DNA of 64,000 bases from Brevibacillus aydinogluensis. Lineage in GTDB: Bacteria > Bacillota > Bacilli > Brevibacillales > Brevibacillaceae. The position numbers and the translations under genes were made by a program. The stretch lies in NCBI RefSeq assembly GCF_031954365.1, contig NZ_JAUSVZ010000012.1. The stretch is one strand, 5' to 3'. Positions 53,078-61,873 of the stretch are shown here, in pieces (within the stretch, counting starts at the first letter, position 1; every line of letters starts with the position of its first letter). The notes under the pieces are model-generated. The model was not told the DNA's origin. It worked only from the letters and a program-made list of their open reading frames with translations, and searched no databases.

Positions 53078-54021
53078 AGGTATTAATTACAGGGGGAGCC
53101 GGTTTTATCGGCTCCCATGTCGTGGAAAAACTTCACGATCATCAGGTTCTCATCGTGGATTCACTCGACCCCTACTATGATCCCAAATGGAAAAAGGAGC
53201 GCCTGAACAAGCTGTTGAAGTTGCCGCATGTGCAATGGCGCCATGTCGATATCCTTACCTTTTCGGAGTTGGAAAAGGTATTTCATTTTTTTCAGCCTGA
53301 TCGCGTGATTCACCTCGCTGCCATGCCGGGGGTTCAACCGTCGCTTGTCCATCCTGCCAAGTACGTGGACGTGGATGTGAAGGGGACGGTTCATGTACTT
53401 TCCCTGGCTGCTCAGTTCGGAGTATCCCGGTTTGTCTTTGCTTCCTCTTCCTCCGTATACGGACCGGCTGTCAATCGTCCTTGCCGGGAGGATGATGAGC
53501 TGCAGCCTGTCTCGCCTTATGCCGCAGCGAAGGCAGCGGCCGAGATGTACTGCCGCACCTATCAGAGGCTGTATCATCTGCCTGTGACGATCGTTCGCCC
53601 GTTTACGGTGTACGGCCCCGAGCAACGACCGGACATGGCTCTCTGGAAATTTGTCATGAAGATGATGAATGGAGAACCGATTACCTTGTACCGGGGCGCA
53701 ATGGGACGAGACTACACCTATGTGTCAGATATTGCCGACGGCATTGTCCGCGCCTGCTTTCGTCCCCAAGCTGTGAATCGAACCTATAACCTGGGGAATG
53801 GGTGCGTGGTTCCGTTGGAGAAACTGGTGGCAGAACTGGAGAAGGCAATAGGCAAACGTGCCGTGATTGAGTGGAGAGACCTTCCTGCTGGCGATGTGCC
53901 GCTCACGTGGGCTGACACGACCCGTGCCGAGCAGGAGCTGGAATTTCGAGCACAGGTATCGCTTTCAGAGGGAATCCGGTTGTTTGCTGACTGGTTTTGG
54001 GAGGAAGGAGTGAAGAGATGA
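53074..54021 (+). CDS. NAD-dependent sugar epimerase (UDP-glucuronate 4-epimerase-like)
   Basis: 315 residues. Extended SDR fold: GGAGFIGSHVVEKL (NAD loop), HLAAMPGVQPSL, FASSSSVYG, catalytic YAAAKAAAEMYCRTY and RPFTVYGPEQRPDM. The sequence style is that of UDP-glucuronate/galacturonate 4-epimerases, and a UDP-glucuronate-producing dehydrogenase lies upstream. It overlaps both neighbours by 4 nt (ATGA). Confidence 0.87.
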   Translation: MKVLITGGAGFIGSHVVEKLHDHQVLIVDSLDPYYDPKWKKERLNKLLKLPHVQWRHVDILTFSELEKVFHFFQPDRVIHLAAMPGVQPSLVHPAKYVDVDVKGTVHVLSLAAQFGVSRFVFASSSSVYGPAVNRPCREDDELQPVSPYAAAKAAAEMYCRTYQRLYHLPVTIVRPFTVYGPEQRPDMALWKFVMKMMNGEPITLYRGAMGRDYTYVSDIADGIVRACFRPQAVNRTYNLGNGCVVPLEKLVAELEKAIGKRAVIEWRDLPAGDVPLTWADTTRAEQELEFRAQVSLSEGIRLFADWFWEEGVKR

Positions 54022-55493
54022 AGAAGGCTTCCGCAATCGAGGTTGTCATGGCACGATGCTGGAATGTCTTGAACGAAGGCAAGACATTCACACCCGTGTT
54101 TGTGCTTGGCGTTTTTTTGATGTACCACGCGACGGATCTGCAGGCAGCGTCCTTTTTCCATGCTTTTGTATACATGCTGCCTGTTTTTGTGGTGTATTAT
54201 TTGTTTGATTTTCCGCTTCATCTGCGCTGGTTTTTGCTGGTTCCCCTGCTTGCGGGCGGCATCCTGTTTGGGGTAGTGGATGGAAATCTCCTCTGGTTTG
54301 CGCTTGGTATGTACGTGTTTTTTACGGTCTTTTTCTGGGGAACGCTTTACTATCACCTGCGGATCGGGACCACCTGGTGGAACTTTTTGCGGATATGGCG
54401 GCTCTTTTTGATCAACAGTGATTCGACGAGCGGCAATGTACTGGAGCAGGTACCGAAATTCACCCTGCAATTGATCCTGTTTACGGCGCTTTATCAGGCG
54501 GAGCCGGGGGGAGGAACGGGAGGAAAGGTACTCGTTTTCACGATCATATTGGCCGTGTACGCGTACCTGGTTCATCGTTTCCTGTTTAACTGGAAGCCCA
54601 AGGAGTATCCGCATTATGTCACGCCAAATGAGCTTCCTGAAAAACCCCTGGCCAAGCGAGTGGTGATCGTGGTGATTGACGGTTGCCGAAAGGACAAGCT
54701 GTATCAGGCGGATGCGCCATTCCTTCATCAACTCATGCGGGAAGGTACAGTTTTTGAGACGATGGAGACGATCTATCCTGCCCGGACCGTGACATGCTTC
54801 TCCTCCATGTTCACAGGGACGTATCCACGTGAGCACGGCATCCGATCCAACATGGTGTGGAGCCTTGGGGTGAAGGTGGAGAGTATTTTCGATGTGTTGA
54901 AGAAGCAAGGGAAAAAAGGCATTCTGTTCGGCTGCGCCCATCTGATTGATGCGTTCGGTGATGATGTGGAGAGTTTCACGGCTGTTTCACACAACGATAT
55001 CGTTGACCACAAGATTATGAATCAGGCAAAAGTGATCTATGAACGAGAACAACCGGATCTGTTTATCGTCCAGATGATTGCCGTCGATCAAACGGGGCAC
55101 AGCCGGGGGGTGCATTACCCCGAATATCTGCAAAAGATTCATGAAGCGGACAAGTTAATCGCAGACTTCCACACCTGGCTGGGAGAGCGCGGGCTTTTGG
55201 ATGATACGGCGTTTATTGTCATGGCTGACCACGGACAAGGAAACGGGATTGGCGGACATGGGCATCTCGATGAAGGAGAGCGATTCGTTCCTTTCATGAT
55301 GCATGGTCCCATGATCAAGCAGGGACAACGAGTAAACGAGTTCCGCAGCATCGTATCTGTCGCTGCCACGATCAGCGCGCTCTTGGGTGTCCCGATTCCA
55401 GACCATGCGAGAGGACCAGTATTACACGAAGCGTTTGTACAGGATGGTGGAACACAGCATGAAAAAACTGATCATCGTCATCCCCGCATTTAA
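54018..55493 (+). CDS. Alkaline-phosphatase-superfamily membrane enzyme
   Basis: 491 residues from ATG 54018, GGAAGGAG upstream. The first ~190 residues hold about five helices. The rest is a type I phosphodiesterase/nucleotide pyrophosphatase domain (PF01663): VVIVVIDGCRKDKL with the first metal Asp, ETIYPARTVTCFSSMFTGTY with the nucleophilic Thr, IAVDQTGHSRG and MADHGQGNGIGGHG for the other metal ligands. It could cut or transfer phospho-head groups on lipids or glycans. The GT2 gene starts inside its last 35 nt. Confidence 0.82.
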   Translation: MKKASAIEVVMARCWNVLNEGKTFTPVFVLGVFLMYHATDLQAASFFHAFVYMLPVFVVYYLFDFPLHLRWFLLVPLLAGGILFGVVDGNLLWFALGMYVFFTVFFWGTLYYHLRIGTTWWNFLRIWRLFLINSDSTSGNVLEQVPKFTLQLILFTALYQAEPGGGTGGKVLVFTIILAVYAYLVHRFLFNWKPKEYPHYVTPNELPEKPLAKRVVIVVIDGCRKDKLYQADAPFLHQLMREGTVFETMETIYPARTVTCFSSMFTGTYPREHGIRSNMVWSLGVKVESIFDVLKKQGKKGILFGCAHLIDAFGDDVESFTAVSHNDIVDHKIMNQAKVIYEREQPDLFIVQMIAVDQTGHSRGVHYPEYLQKIHEADKLIADFHTWLGERGLLDDTAFIVMADHGQGNGIGGHGHLDEGERFVPFMMHGPMIKQGQRVNEFRSIVSVAATISALLGVPIPDHARGPVLHEAFVQDGGTQHEKTDHRHPRI

Positions 55494-56148
55494 CGAGGAA
55501 GAATCGATTGCCCGTGTGATCGGCAAGGTACCCAGACATTTTCAGCATGATGTCCAGGTGGAAGTGTTGGTGGTAAACGATGGCTCGACGGATCGGACAG
55601 AGGAAGTGGCCAAGGCAGCAGGAGTAGAGCACATCCTTCGCTTTTCCACCAATCGGGGATTGGGTGCAGCGGTACGAGCAGGTCTGAAGAAAGCCTATGA
55701 ATTGGGCGCGGATTTGGCAGTGATGATCGATGCGGACGACGAGTACCCGGCGGACCATATCCCGCGTGTGGTTGCCCCGATTCTTGACGGCCAGGCAGAC
55801 TATGTATTGGCCTCCCGCTTCATGCGACGGGTCAAAGGCATGAAGCTGCACAGGAGGCTGGGAAACTATTTTTTCACCGCATTGCAGGTCATCCTTTTGC
55901 GTCAATGGATCACGGACGGACAGACAGGCTTTCGCGCCTTTTCCCGATCAGTCCTTAGGGACCTGGAGATCATTCACGATTACAATTACGCCCAAGTGAT
56001 GACGATGAATATTTTGCGTAAGGGATACCGCTTGCGTGAAGTGGATATCCCCTATAAAGTCCGTCAGACCGGGGAGTCATTTATCACCTTCAAAGGGTAT
56101 GTGACCAACGTATTCCCTGCGATCTGGCGCGAATGGAGAAGGCAATAG
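55459..56148 (+). CDS. GT2 glycosyltransferase (polyprenyl-phosphate sugar synthase-like)
   Basis: 229 residues from ATG 55459 (GGTGG upstream). GT-A fold of family 2: LIIVIPAFNEEESIARVIGK, VVNDGSTDRTEEVA, and the metal motif VMIDADDEYP. The short length and DGQTGFRAFSR block fit DPM1-type enzymes that load a sugar from a nucleotide onto polyprenyl phosphate. This could supply the GT-C enzyme at 50604. Last gene of the Fur-controlled run; a terminator follows. Confidence 0.85.
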   Translation: MKKLIIVIPAFNEEESIARVIGKVPRHFQHDVQVEVLVVNDGSTDRTEEVAKAAGVEHILRFSTNRGLGAAVRAGLKKAYELGADLAVMIDADDEYPADHIPRVVAPILDGQADYVLASRFMRRVKGMKLHRRLGNYFFTALQVILLRQWITDGQTGFRAFSRSVLRDLEIIHDYNYAQVMTMNILRKGYRLREVDIPYKVRQTGESFITFKGYVTNVFPAIWREWRRQ

Positions 56149-56165
56149 CAAACTTGTCGCTCGTC

Positions 56166-56192
56166 AAACCCTTGAGAAATCAAGGGTTTTTT
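56166..56192 (+). terminator. Terminator of the iron/glycan operon
   Basis: AAACCCTTGA / TCAAGGGTTT with 4-nt loop and TTTTTT. The same stem core occurs at 62165-62190. Confidence 0.85.
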
Positions 56193-56209
56193 GCTGTTGT
56201 CGATCATTT

Positions 56210-56248
56210 AACAAAAAACCCCGGGATTAACCAGGGGACGGTCGAGCG
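56210..56248. repeat. 39-nt hairpin repeat, copy 1
   Basis: AACAAAAAACCCC...GGGGACGGTCGAGCG, with a CCCCGG-type stem. A near-identical copy lies at 63065-63103. The rest of the gap to 56461 holds the HIT-cassette leader and no gene. Confidence 0.6.
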
Positions 56249-56461
56249 GTTGCCGCATCATGGTAATCCGTCATATCAGCGCAAGCCTGTTTATGCTGAT
56301 CATAAGGAATTGTGAGGGAAAATGGTCACAGATCCATTCGTGTTGAGGCAATTCGTGAGAAGAAAAATGGCTATAATCTGGATGACTGCTGATCACGACA
56401 CCAAACTTCTGCCGGATAAGGTAAACTTGTTATCAGAGCATATAAAGAGTGAGGAGGATGT

Positions 56462-56845
56462 ATGGTAATAATGATGAAATGCCCTTTCTGCGATACACAG
56501 TCTCTTAAAATCATCCTGGAAAACGACAAAGCCATTGCCTTTTATGATAAATACCCGGTTCAACGAGGCCATTTGTTGATCGTACCCAAACGTCATGTGG
56601 CCACTTACTTCGACGCCGCTGATGAAGAGATCATGGCCGTCCATGAGCTGATAAAGCAGGGAAAAGAACTGCTTGATCGAGAATACATCCCCGACGGCTA
56701 CAACATCGGCGTCAATGTTGGGGAGTACGGCGGACAGACAGTGATGCATCTGCACGTACACTTGATTCCCCGTTACAAGGGAGACATTGACGACCCGCGT
56801 GGGGGAATCCGCAAAGCAATCCCCAATCTCGTACCGTATCCCTAA
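56462..56845 (+). CDS. HIT-family nucleotide hydrolase
   Basis: 127 residues from ATG 56462 (GGAGG 4 nt upstream). It has an N-terminal CPFC zinc-type pair, RGHLLIVPKRHVATYF and the catalytic histidine triad MHLHVHLIPRY near residue 105. HIT proteins split phosphoramidates, AMP-linked compounds or dinucleoside polyphosphates. It ends 13 nt before the NTP pyrophosphohydrolase gene, and a decayed copy of both it and the helicase lies beside Wadjet. In this cassette a role in nucleotide-signal removal or activation is plausible but unproven. Confidence 0.88.
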   Translation: MVIMMKCPFCDTQSLKIILENDKAIAFYDKYPVQRGHLLIVPKRHVATYFDAADEEIMAVHELIKQGKELLDREYIPDGYNIGVNVGEYGGQTVMHLHVHLIPRYKGDIDDPRGGIRKAIPNLVPYP

Positions 56846-56858
56846 AGGAGAATGTATT

Positions 56859-57182
56859 ATGCCGATCTACAACAAATTGATCCGAGACCGGATACCGGAA
56901 ATTATCGCAGCAACCGGGAAACGATATACGACCAGCGTATTATCAGATGAAGAGTACCTGGTCAAGCTCCGTGAAAAGTGCCAGGAAGAGCTTGACGAGT
57001 ACAACTCTGCTAAATCCGATCGGGAAAGTCTGGAAGAACTGGCGGATGTATTGGAAGTCGTATATGCGCTCGCCCGTGTTCACGGAGCTTCCCCGAGGGA
57101 TCTGGAAGAGATTCGCAGATCCAAAGCGGAGAAGCGGGGAGGATTCGAGCAAAAGCTGTTTCTTCATGAGGTAGAAGATTAA
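56859..57182 (+). CDS. MazG-like nucleoside triphosphate pyrophosphohydrolase (COG4997 type)
   Basis: 107 residues from ATG 56859 behind AAAGGAG. All-helical; the start PIYNKLIRDRIPEIIAATGK is the hallmark of the COG4997 branch. The metal site is in EKCQEELDEYNSAKSDRESL and EELADVLEVVYALAR (E-x2-E...E-x2-D). These enzymes cut NTPs or modified nucleotides to the monophosphate and PPi. Stop and next start overlap (TAATG), so it is co-translated with the helicase. Confidence 0.87.
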   Translation: MPIYNKLIRDRIPEIIAATGKRYTTSVLSDEEYLVKLREKCQEELDEYNSAKSDRESLEELADVLEVVYALARVHGASPRDLEEIRRSKAEKRGGFEQKLFLHEVED

Positions 57183-59620
57183 TGGCAGACGTCAGACTTA
57201 TTACGGAAAATCTGTTTACAGAAATGACGAGGGAGATGAAGAAAGCTTCCTCCATTTACATACTCACCTCTTTTGTCATGTACTCCGGTGTTCGCCTGCT
57301 TGAGCCGCATTTGAAAGAGGCAATCGAGCGTGGAGCAGAAGTAAAGGTGCTTGCTGGAGATTACCTGTTTGTGACGCAGCCACATGCGCTGCAGGCACTG
57401 CTTGAGATTGACCCGCGTATAGAGGTACGCCTGTGGCGAAGTGGCGGAACATCTTTTCATCCCAAAGCGTATCTCCTCCAATATGAAGACAACGATGGGG
57501 TTTTGATTGTTGGCTCATCCAATCTGTCGCGGTCCGCATTAACGTATGGCGTCGAGTGGAATCTGGCGATGCAGGCCAAGGCTGCACCCATGACATTTGA
57601 AGAAGCGCAAACCAGATTCATGCACCTGTTTTACCATGAGCAGACAGTTCCCCTGAACAGCGAGACTTGTATGGATTATGCAAGGGAGTATGAGGAGTAT
57701 CACCGTCTTCATCCCTCCCTTGTGAAGACGTGGACGGAAACGGAAGAGATTGAACTAACCATGCCGGTATACGAGGATGCCGAAAAACGGGATTCTTTTG
57801 TGCTGAAAGAAGCAGTCGCTTCCTATGGTGGTATTGTTCCGCGTCCAGCTCAGCAAATCGCGCTCGAAGAATTGGAAAAAACGATGAGTGAAGGCTATGA
57901 CAAAGCGATGGTGGTCATGGCTACCGGACTAGGGAAAACGTATCTGGCTGCTTTTTTTGCAAGAAACTTTAACAGGGTTCTCTTTATCGCCCATAGGGAA
58001 GAGCTGCTGTACCAGGCGCGCCGTTCCTTTGCGGAAGTGATGCCGGAACGAACCGGCGGGATCTATGACGGCCAAACAAAGGAAAGACAAGCAGATTCCG
58101 TTTTTGCCTCGATCTACACGTTAAGCATAAAGCGGCATCTGGAAAGGTTTCGTCCAGACGAGTTTGACCTGATTATCGTGGACGAGTTTCACCATGCTGC
58201 GGCGAACTCATACAGGCGAGTGCTAGATTATTTTCAACCCACTTTCCTGCTGGGAATCACCGCGACGCCATATCGGACAGACGGGAAAGACGTATACGCC
58301 ATCTGTGACGGAAATGTTGCCTTTCAGCTCGATTTCATCGAAGCAGTGCAGCGAGGATGGTTGGCTCCGTTTCGCTACTATGGCGTGTATGACGATACGG
58401 ATTATTCGCAAATCACCTGGTTGGGCAACCGTTATGCCGAAGAAGAGCTGTTACAGGCACAGCTCAAAGAAGAGATGGCTGCAAAAATATATGCGGCGTG
58501 GAACAAACATAAGCAAACCAGAACGCTTGCCTTTTGCTCCTCAATCCGTCAAGCGGATTTCTTGAGTACATTTTTTCGGGCTAAAGGTGTTCGGGCGCTC
58601 AGCCTTCACTCCAGGACGAGGGAAATGTCTCGGGCAGAGGCGATTCGCCAGATGGAAAAAGGAGAGCTGGACGTCATTTTTACTGTTGATCTTTTTAATG
58701 AAGGAACGGATATCCCCTCGGTGGATACGCTCTTGTTTGTCCGTCCGACGGAATCGTTAACGATTTTTACCCAGCAAGTTGGCCGCGGCTTGCGTTTGTA
58801 TCCGACCAAAGAATACTGCACGATTATTGATTTGATTGGAAACTATCGCAATGCGGATGTGAAACTGACCCTTTTTGATACAAGAACGGGTACGGAAAGA
58901 AAGAATCAGGACTGCAAGCCTGTCGTACCGTTTAATTGCAGCATGGAACTGGAAACGGGTGTGATCAACCTGCTGCAAGAAATGGCGCGTAAAAGGCAGC
59001 CGCGCAAGGAAAAACTTCTCCAGGCTTTTGAGGAAGTCAAACGCGATTTGGGTCGGATTCCAACCTACCTGGAACTTCATCTGTACGGCAGGGAAAACAG
59101 CCGTGCGTACAGACAGGAATTTACGTCGTACATCCGTTTTCTGGATTGGGCTGGTCAATTAAGTCAGCTGGAGAGTGAACTGCTGAGAAAATATGAGCAT
59201 TGGCTCAACGAAGTCGAAGCGACTTCAATGACAAAAAGCTATAAAATGATCGTCCTGCTTTACATGCTGAATCGGGGAGAGCAAAGATGGTATTACTCCG
59301 TGACTCCGCGAGAGGTTGCTCCTTTCTTTCATCGGTATTTGACGGAGAAGGAATTCCGCAAACGGATTGACTTCTCGGACAAATCATCACAGAAATTATG
59401 GACCTACAACGAGGAACAAGTGGCCAAGTTGATAGCCGAAAAGCCGATGAGCAATTGGAGCGGCAGCTCTAAGGGATTGGTTGCTTTCACCGACGGTGTG
59501 TTTTCCCTGAATTTCGATATCGACCCCCAGGACAGCCCCATTCTCTACCGCTGGACGAGAGATATTTGTCTGTACCGGCTGCACGTCCATTTTGAAAAGA
59601 AAGCGGGAAGAGCAGAGTGA
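57182..59620 (+). CDS. PLD-type nuclease/superfamily 2 helicase fusion
   Basis: 812 residues. Residues 1-190 are a phospholipase-D-like (HKD) domain: SGGTSFHPKAYLLQYED gives H-x-K, with VGSSNLSRSALTYG just after; only this one HKD motif is seen, so it would work as a dimer. From ~210 comes an SF2 helicase: MATGLGKTYLAAFFARN (Walker A), IIVDEFHHAAANSYR (DEFH box), LGITATPYRTDG, and QQVGRGLRLYPTKEYC (motif VI). The last ~200 residues are an extra helical region. Such fusions occur in defence contexts. It is coupled to the upstream hydrolase gene. Confidence 0.88.
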   Translation: MADVRLITENLFTEMTREMKKASSIYILTSFVMYSGVRLLEPHLKEAIERGAEVKVLAGDYLFVTQPHALQALLEIDPRIEVRLWRSGGTSFHPKAYLLQYEDNDGVLIVGSSNLSRSALTYGVEWNLAMQAKAAPMTFEEAQTRFMHLFYHEQTVPLNSETCMDYAREYEEYHRLHPSLVKTWTETEEIELTMPVYEDAEKRDSFVLKEAVASYGGIVPRPAQQIALEELEKTMSEGYDKAMVVMATGLGKTYLAAFFARNFNRVLFIAHREELLYQARRSFAEVMPERTGGIYDGQTKERQADSVFASIYTLSIKRHLERFRPDEFDLIIVDEFHHAAANSYRRVLDYFQPTFLLGITATPYRTDGKDVYAICDGNVAFQLDFIEAVQRGWLAPFRYYGVYDDTDYSQITWLGNRYAEEELLQAQLKEEMAAKIYAAWNKHKQTRTLAFCSSIRQADFLSTFFRAKGVRALSLHSRTREMSRAEAIRQMEKGELDVIFTVDLFNEGTDIPSVDTLLFVRPTESLTIFTQQVGRGLRLYPTKEYCTIIDLIGNYRNADVKLTLFDTRTGTERKNQDCKPVVPFNCSMELETGVINLLQEMARKRQPRKEKLLQAFEEVKRDLGRIPTYLELHLYGRENSRAYRQEFTSYIRFLDWAGQLSQLESELLRKYEHWLNEVEATSMTKSYKMIVLLYMLNRGEQRWYYSVTPREVAPFFHRYLTEKEFRKRIDFSDKSSQKLWTYNEEQVAKLIAEKPMSNWSGSSKGLVAFTDGVFSLNFDIDPQDSPILYRWTRDICLYRLHVHFEKKAGRAE

Positions 59621-59747
59621 AAGAGAGAATGCATGATGAACTGCTCGAGTAAGGGACGGTGGCTATGCCGGCAAGAAGCAGGCGAACTCCACCATCATCC
59701 TTTTCTCACCCTGGAAAAACGTGAGAGTTTGACAGGAGGCGGAACAA

Positions 59748-60140
59748 ATGAAGATTGACCGGCTGGACCATTTTGTCTTGACCGTCAAGGATATCGATGC
59801 GACGGTCCGTTTTTACACGACAATATTGGGAATGGAAGAGGTCACGTTTGGCAACGGCAGGAAGGCGCTGCAGTTCGGGCAGCAGAAAATCAATCTGCAT
59901 GAGGCGGGCAAGGAGTTTGAACCGAAAGCGCTGCACCCGACCCCGGGGTCAGCCGATGTGTGCTTTATCACCGAGACACCGCTTGACGAGGTGATCCGCC
60001 ACATTGTGTCGCACGGCGGGGAGATCGTTGAAGGACCGGTGCGACGGACGGGAGCGACAGGGCCGATCCTCTCTGTCTACCTGCGCGATCCCGACCAGAA
60101 TTTGATCGAGATTGCCAACTACGTCGGCGAAGAAAAGTAG
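59748..60140 (+). CDS. VOC-superfamily (glyoxalase-fold) protein
   Basis: 130 residues from ATG 59748 behind CAGGAGG. Two beta-alpha-beta3 halves: LDHFVLTVKDIDATVRFYTT with the first metal His, and SVYLRDPDQNLIEIANYV with the metal Glu at the end. It resembles the STM3117-type VOC group. Substrate unknown; lyase, dioxygenase or resistance roles are all possible. Its own terminator follows. Confidence 0.85.
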   Translation: MKIDRLDHFVLTVKDIDATVRFYTTILGMEEVTFGNGRKALQFGQQKINLHEAGKEFEPKALHPTPGSADVCFITETPLDEVIRHIVSHGGEIVEGPVRRTGATGPILSVYLRDPDQNLIEIANYVGEEK

Positions 60141-60174
60141 CTCATCGCTTTGACCGATTCGGACAAGAGCAGAA

Positions 60175-60223
60175 ACATCAGGGTAATTCTCTTTGGAATC
60201 AGAGAAATCCCTGATGTTTTTTT
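60175..60223 (+). terminator. Terminator of the VOC gene
   Basis: ACATCAGGG...TTCTCT / AGAGAA...CCCTGATGT long stem with TTTTTTT tail. Confidence 0.85.
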
Positions 60224-60346
60224 GTTTACAGATGCGGGCGGCCAGAAATGGTGAGGGAGATGATTTGTGATCCTAAAGTAGGAGGTTATCCCAAGTAGTT
60301 TTTATGTGAAACACCCTGACTCTCGTACAAATGCGTGTTTGTGATG

Positions 60347-60375
60347 TTGAATTGTTGGGGCCAATGATCTACTAT
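60347..60375 (+). promoter_or_regulatory. Promoter of the SRA/NERD pair
   Basis: TTGAAT (60347-60352), 17 nt, TACTAT (60370-60375), 60 nt before the ATG. Confidence 0.55.
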
Positions 60376-60435
60376 TATTGAAACTATTGGTGTAAAATTT
60401 TACTAGATCATGTCGTTTTTTGTGGAGTGACTGCG

Positions 60436-60903
60436 ATGAATTTACGAGATAAGTCCCAAAGTAAAATGGTAGACGTTTTCAAGACAGGTAAAGAGTATCG
60501 TCGACGTGATTTGCATGACATGTTTGGCGGTCAACGATACGGTGGGATATCAACACCTTCGAAACACCCTTTTATCATGATCTTCACAGGGGACAGAGGA
60601 GAAGAATATGGCTACAAAGATGGCTGGACAGAAAATGGCATATTTCTCTATACGGGTGAAGGGCAAGAAGGGGATATGCAGTTCATCAGGGGAAATAAAG
60701 CAATTTTAGAGCATGAAAAGGACGGGAAGGATATACACCTCTTTGAGTACGTCCGAACCGGGTATGTGAAGTACGTTGGTCAGATGCTCTGTGTTGGATA
60801 TAGGGTAAAGGACAAGGACAACAAGGGACAAAATCGGAAAGTAATTGTGTTTGAGTTGATGCCGATCGAAGCGGAGTTACCTCAGAAGGGTTCATTTAAG
60901 TGA
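60436..60903 (+). CDS. Stand-alone ScoMcrA-like SRA domain protein
   Basis: 155 residues from ATG 60436, GTGGAG upstream. The whole protein is one SRA-like domain: YRRRDLHDMFGGQRYGGIST, GYKDGWTENGIFLYTGEGQE and GDMQFIRGNKAILEHEKDGK are the strings of the SRA domain seen in ScoMcrA-type enzymes, which bind methylated or phosphorothioated DNA bases. Normally it is fused to an HNH nuclease; here no HNH follows. A NERD-domain nuclease gene follows after 24 nt. Likely the modification reader of a two-gene restriction system. Confidence 0.8.
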   Translation: MNLRDKSQSKMVDVFKTGKEYRRRDLHDMFGGQRYGGISTPSKHPFIMIFTGDRGEEYGYKDGWTENGIFLYTGEGQEGDMQFIRGNKAILEHEKDGKDIHLFEYVRTGYVKYVGQMLCVGYRVKDKDNKGQNRKVIVFELMPIEAELPQKGSFK

Positions 60904-60927
60904 TGACTTAGCGAAATAAGAAGAGAA

Positions 60928-61806
60928 TTGAGATTGAAATTTTACGGAGCAGCAATAGCATTTCTCCAAGGAGTGTTACTCTTGATATCCAAAATACTTG
61001 GTCTCTTTCAGTCAAAAAAAGAGGAACCTGCCACGAAAAAGGTGACGCAAAATAAAAATAAACAAGAGCAGCAGAAAAAATCTGTGAGAAAAGGGGAAAT
61101 CGGTGAGTACAAGGTAAATATTCAGTTGGACCAGATGCCAAAAGAGTATAAGCATCTTGCTGACCTTCTGGTGACAAACCCAGCAGCGAAGTCTGGCTAT
61201 TCTCAGATTGACCACGTACTCCTTACACCGTATGCCATTTTTGTTATCGAGACGAAGAATTATCAAGGGGAGATCAAAGGAGGGCGAGACGACAAACAGT
61301 GGAACGTTAACAATCGATTTACTATGATGAATCCGTTTAACCAAAATTACGGACATATTGAAATCGTACGAAAGATTACAAACGCATCACGAGAAGATAT
61401 CGTTTCCCTAATCTCATTTACCAGACGGGCTACGTTTAGTGTCGATCCAGCGTTACGGAAGATTTCTTCCAATGACCTGATAGTATATGACATAGAGTTG
61501 ACGGAATTCATTGAACGAAAGATAAACTACATCAAACTGACAGAGAAGAAAAGCAAATTTACGGCTGAGCAGATTGACGAGATGTATTTGGCGTTAAAAC
61601 AAGCCAATATCACCGATCCGGCAATTCGAGCATTGCATACTGACAGTCTGAAAGGGAACGGCCTTTTTACTCAAAAGACAATTGTTAATGAACAGGCAAA
61701 ATGTGCCATATGCGGCAAGCCAGTACCCCAAAAGGTAAAAGAGTACTGCCTGGCCAATCCCGCCCGATTTAAAGGAAAAATTTATTGTTATGATCACCAA
61801 AAATAA
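60928..61806 (+). CDS. NERD-domain nuclease-like protein with zinc ribbon
   Basis: 292 residues from TTG 60928; TTG 60982 has a better AAGGAG site and would remove the hydrophobic N-terminus, so the start is uncertain. After a Lys-rich linker, a NERD domain (~50-170) shows the PD-(D/E)xK-like core SQIDHVLLTPYAIFVIETKN and a GEIGEYKV helix. The C-terminus is a Cys4-like ribbon (CAICGKPVP...YCLANP...YCYDH). NERD proteins are predicted nucleases. Pairing with the SRA gene suggests it is the cutting partner. Confidence 0.78.
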   Translation: MRLKFYGAAIAFLQGVLLLISKILGLFQSKKEEPATKKVTQNKNKQEQQKKSVRKGEIGEYKVNIQLDQMPKEYKHLADLLVTNPAAKSGYSQIDHVLLTPYAIFVIETKNYQGEIKGGRDDKQWNVNNRFTMMNPFNQNYGHIEIVRKITNASREDIVSLISFTRRATFSVDPALRKISSNDLIVYDIELTEFIERKINYIKLTEKKSKFTAEQIDEMYLALKQANITDPAIRALHTDSLKGNGLFTQKTIVNEQAKCAICGKPVPQKVKEYCLANPARFKGKIYCYDHQK

Positions 61807-61847
61807 GTCGCTTGTGCGAAAGGACATGAAGGGTATGTCATAAGAAA

Positions 61848-61873
61848 AGCCGCCTTTTACTGGCGGCTATTTT
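61848..61873 (+). terminator. Terminator of the SRA/NERD pair
   Basis: AGCCGCC / GGCGGCT with 7-nt loop and ATTTTGT tail, overlapping the end of the convergent gene. Confidence 0.7.
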
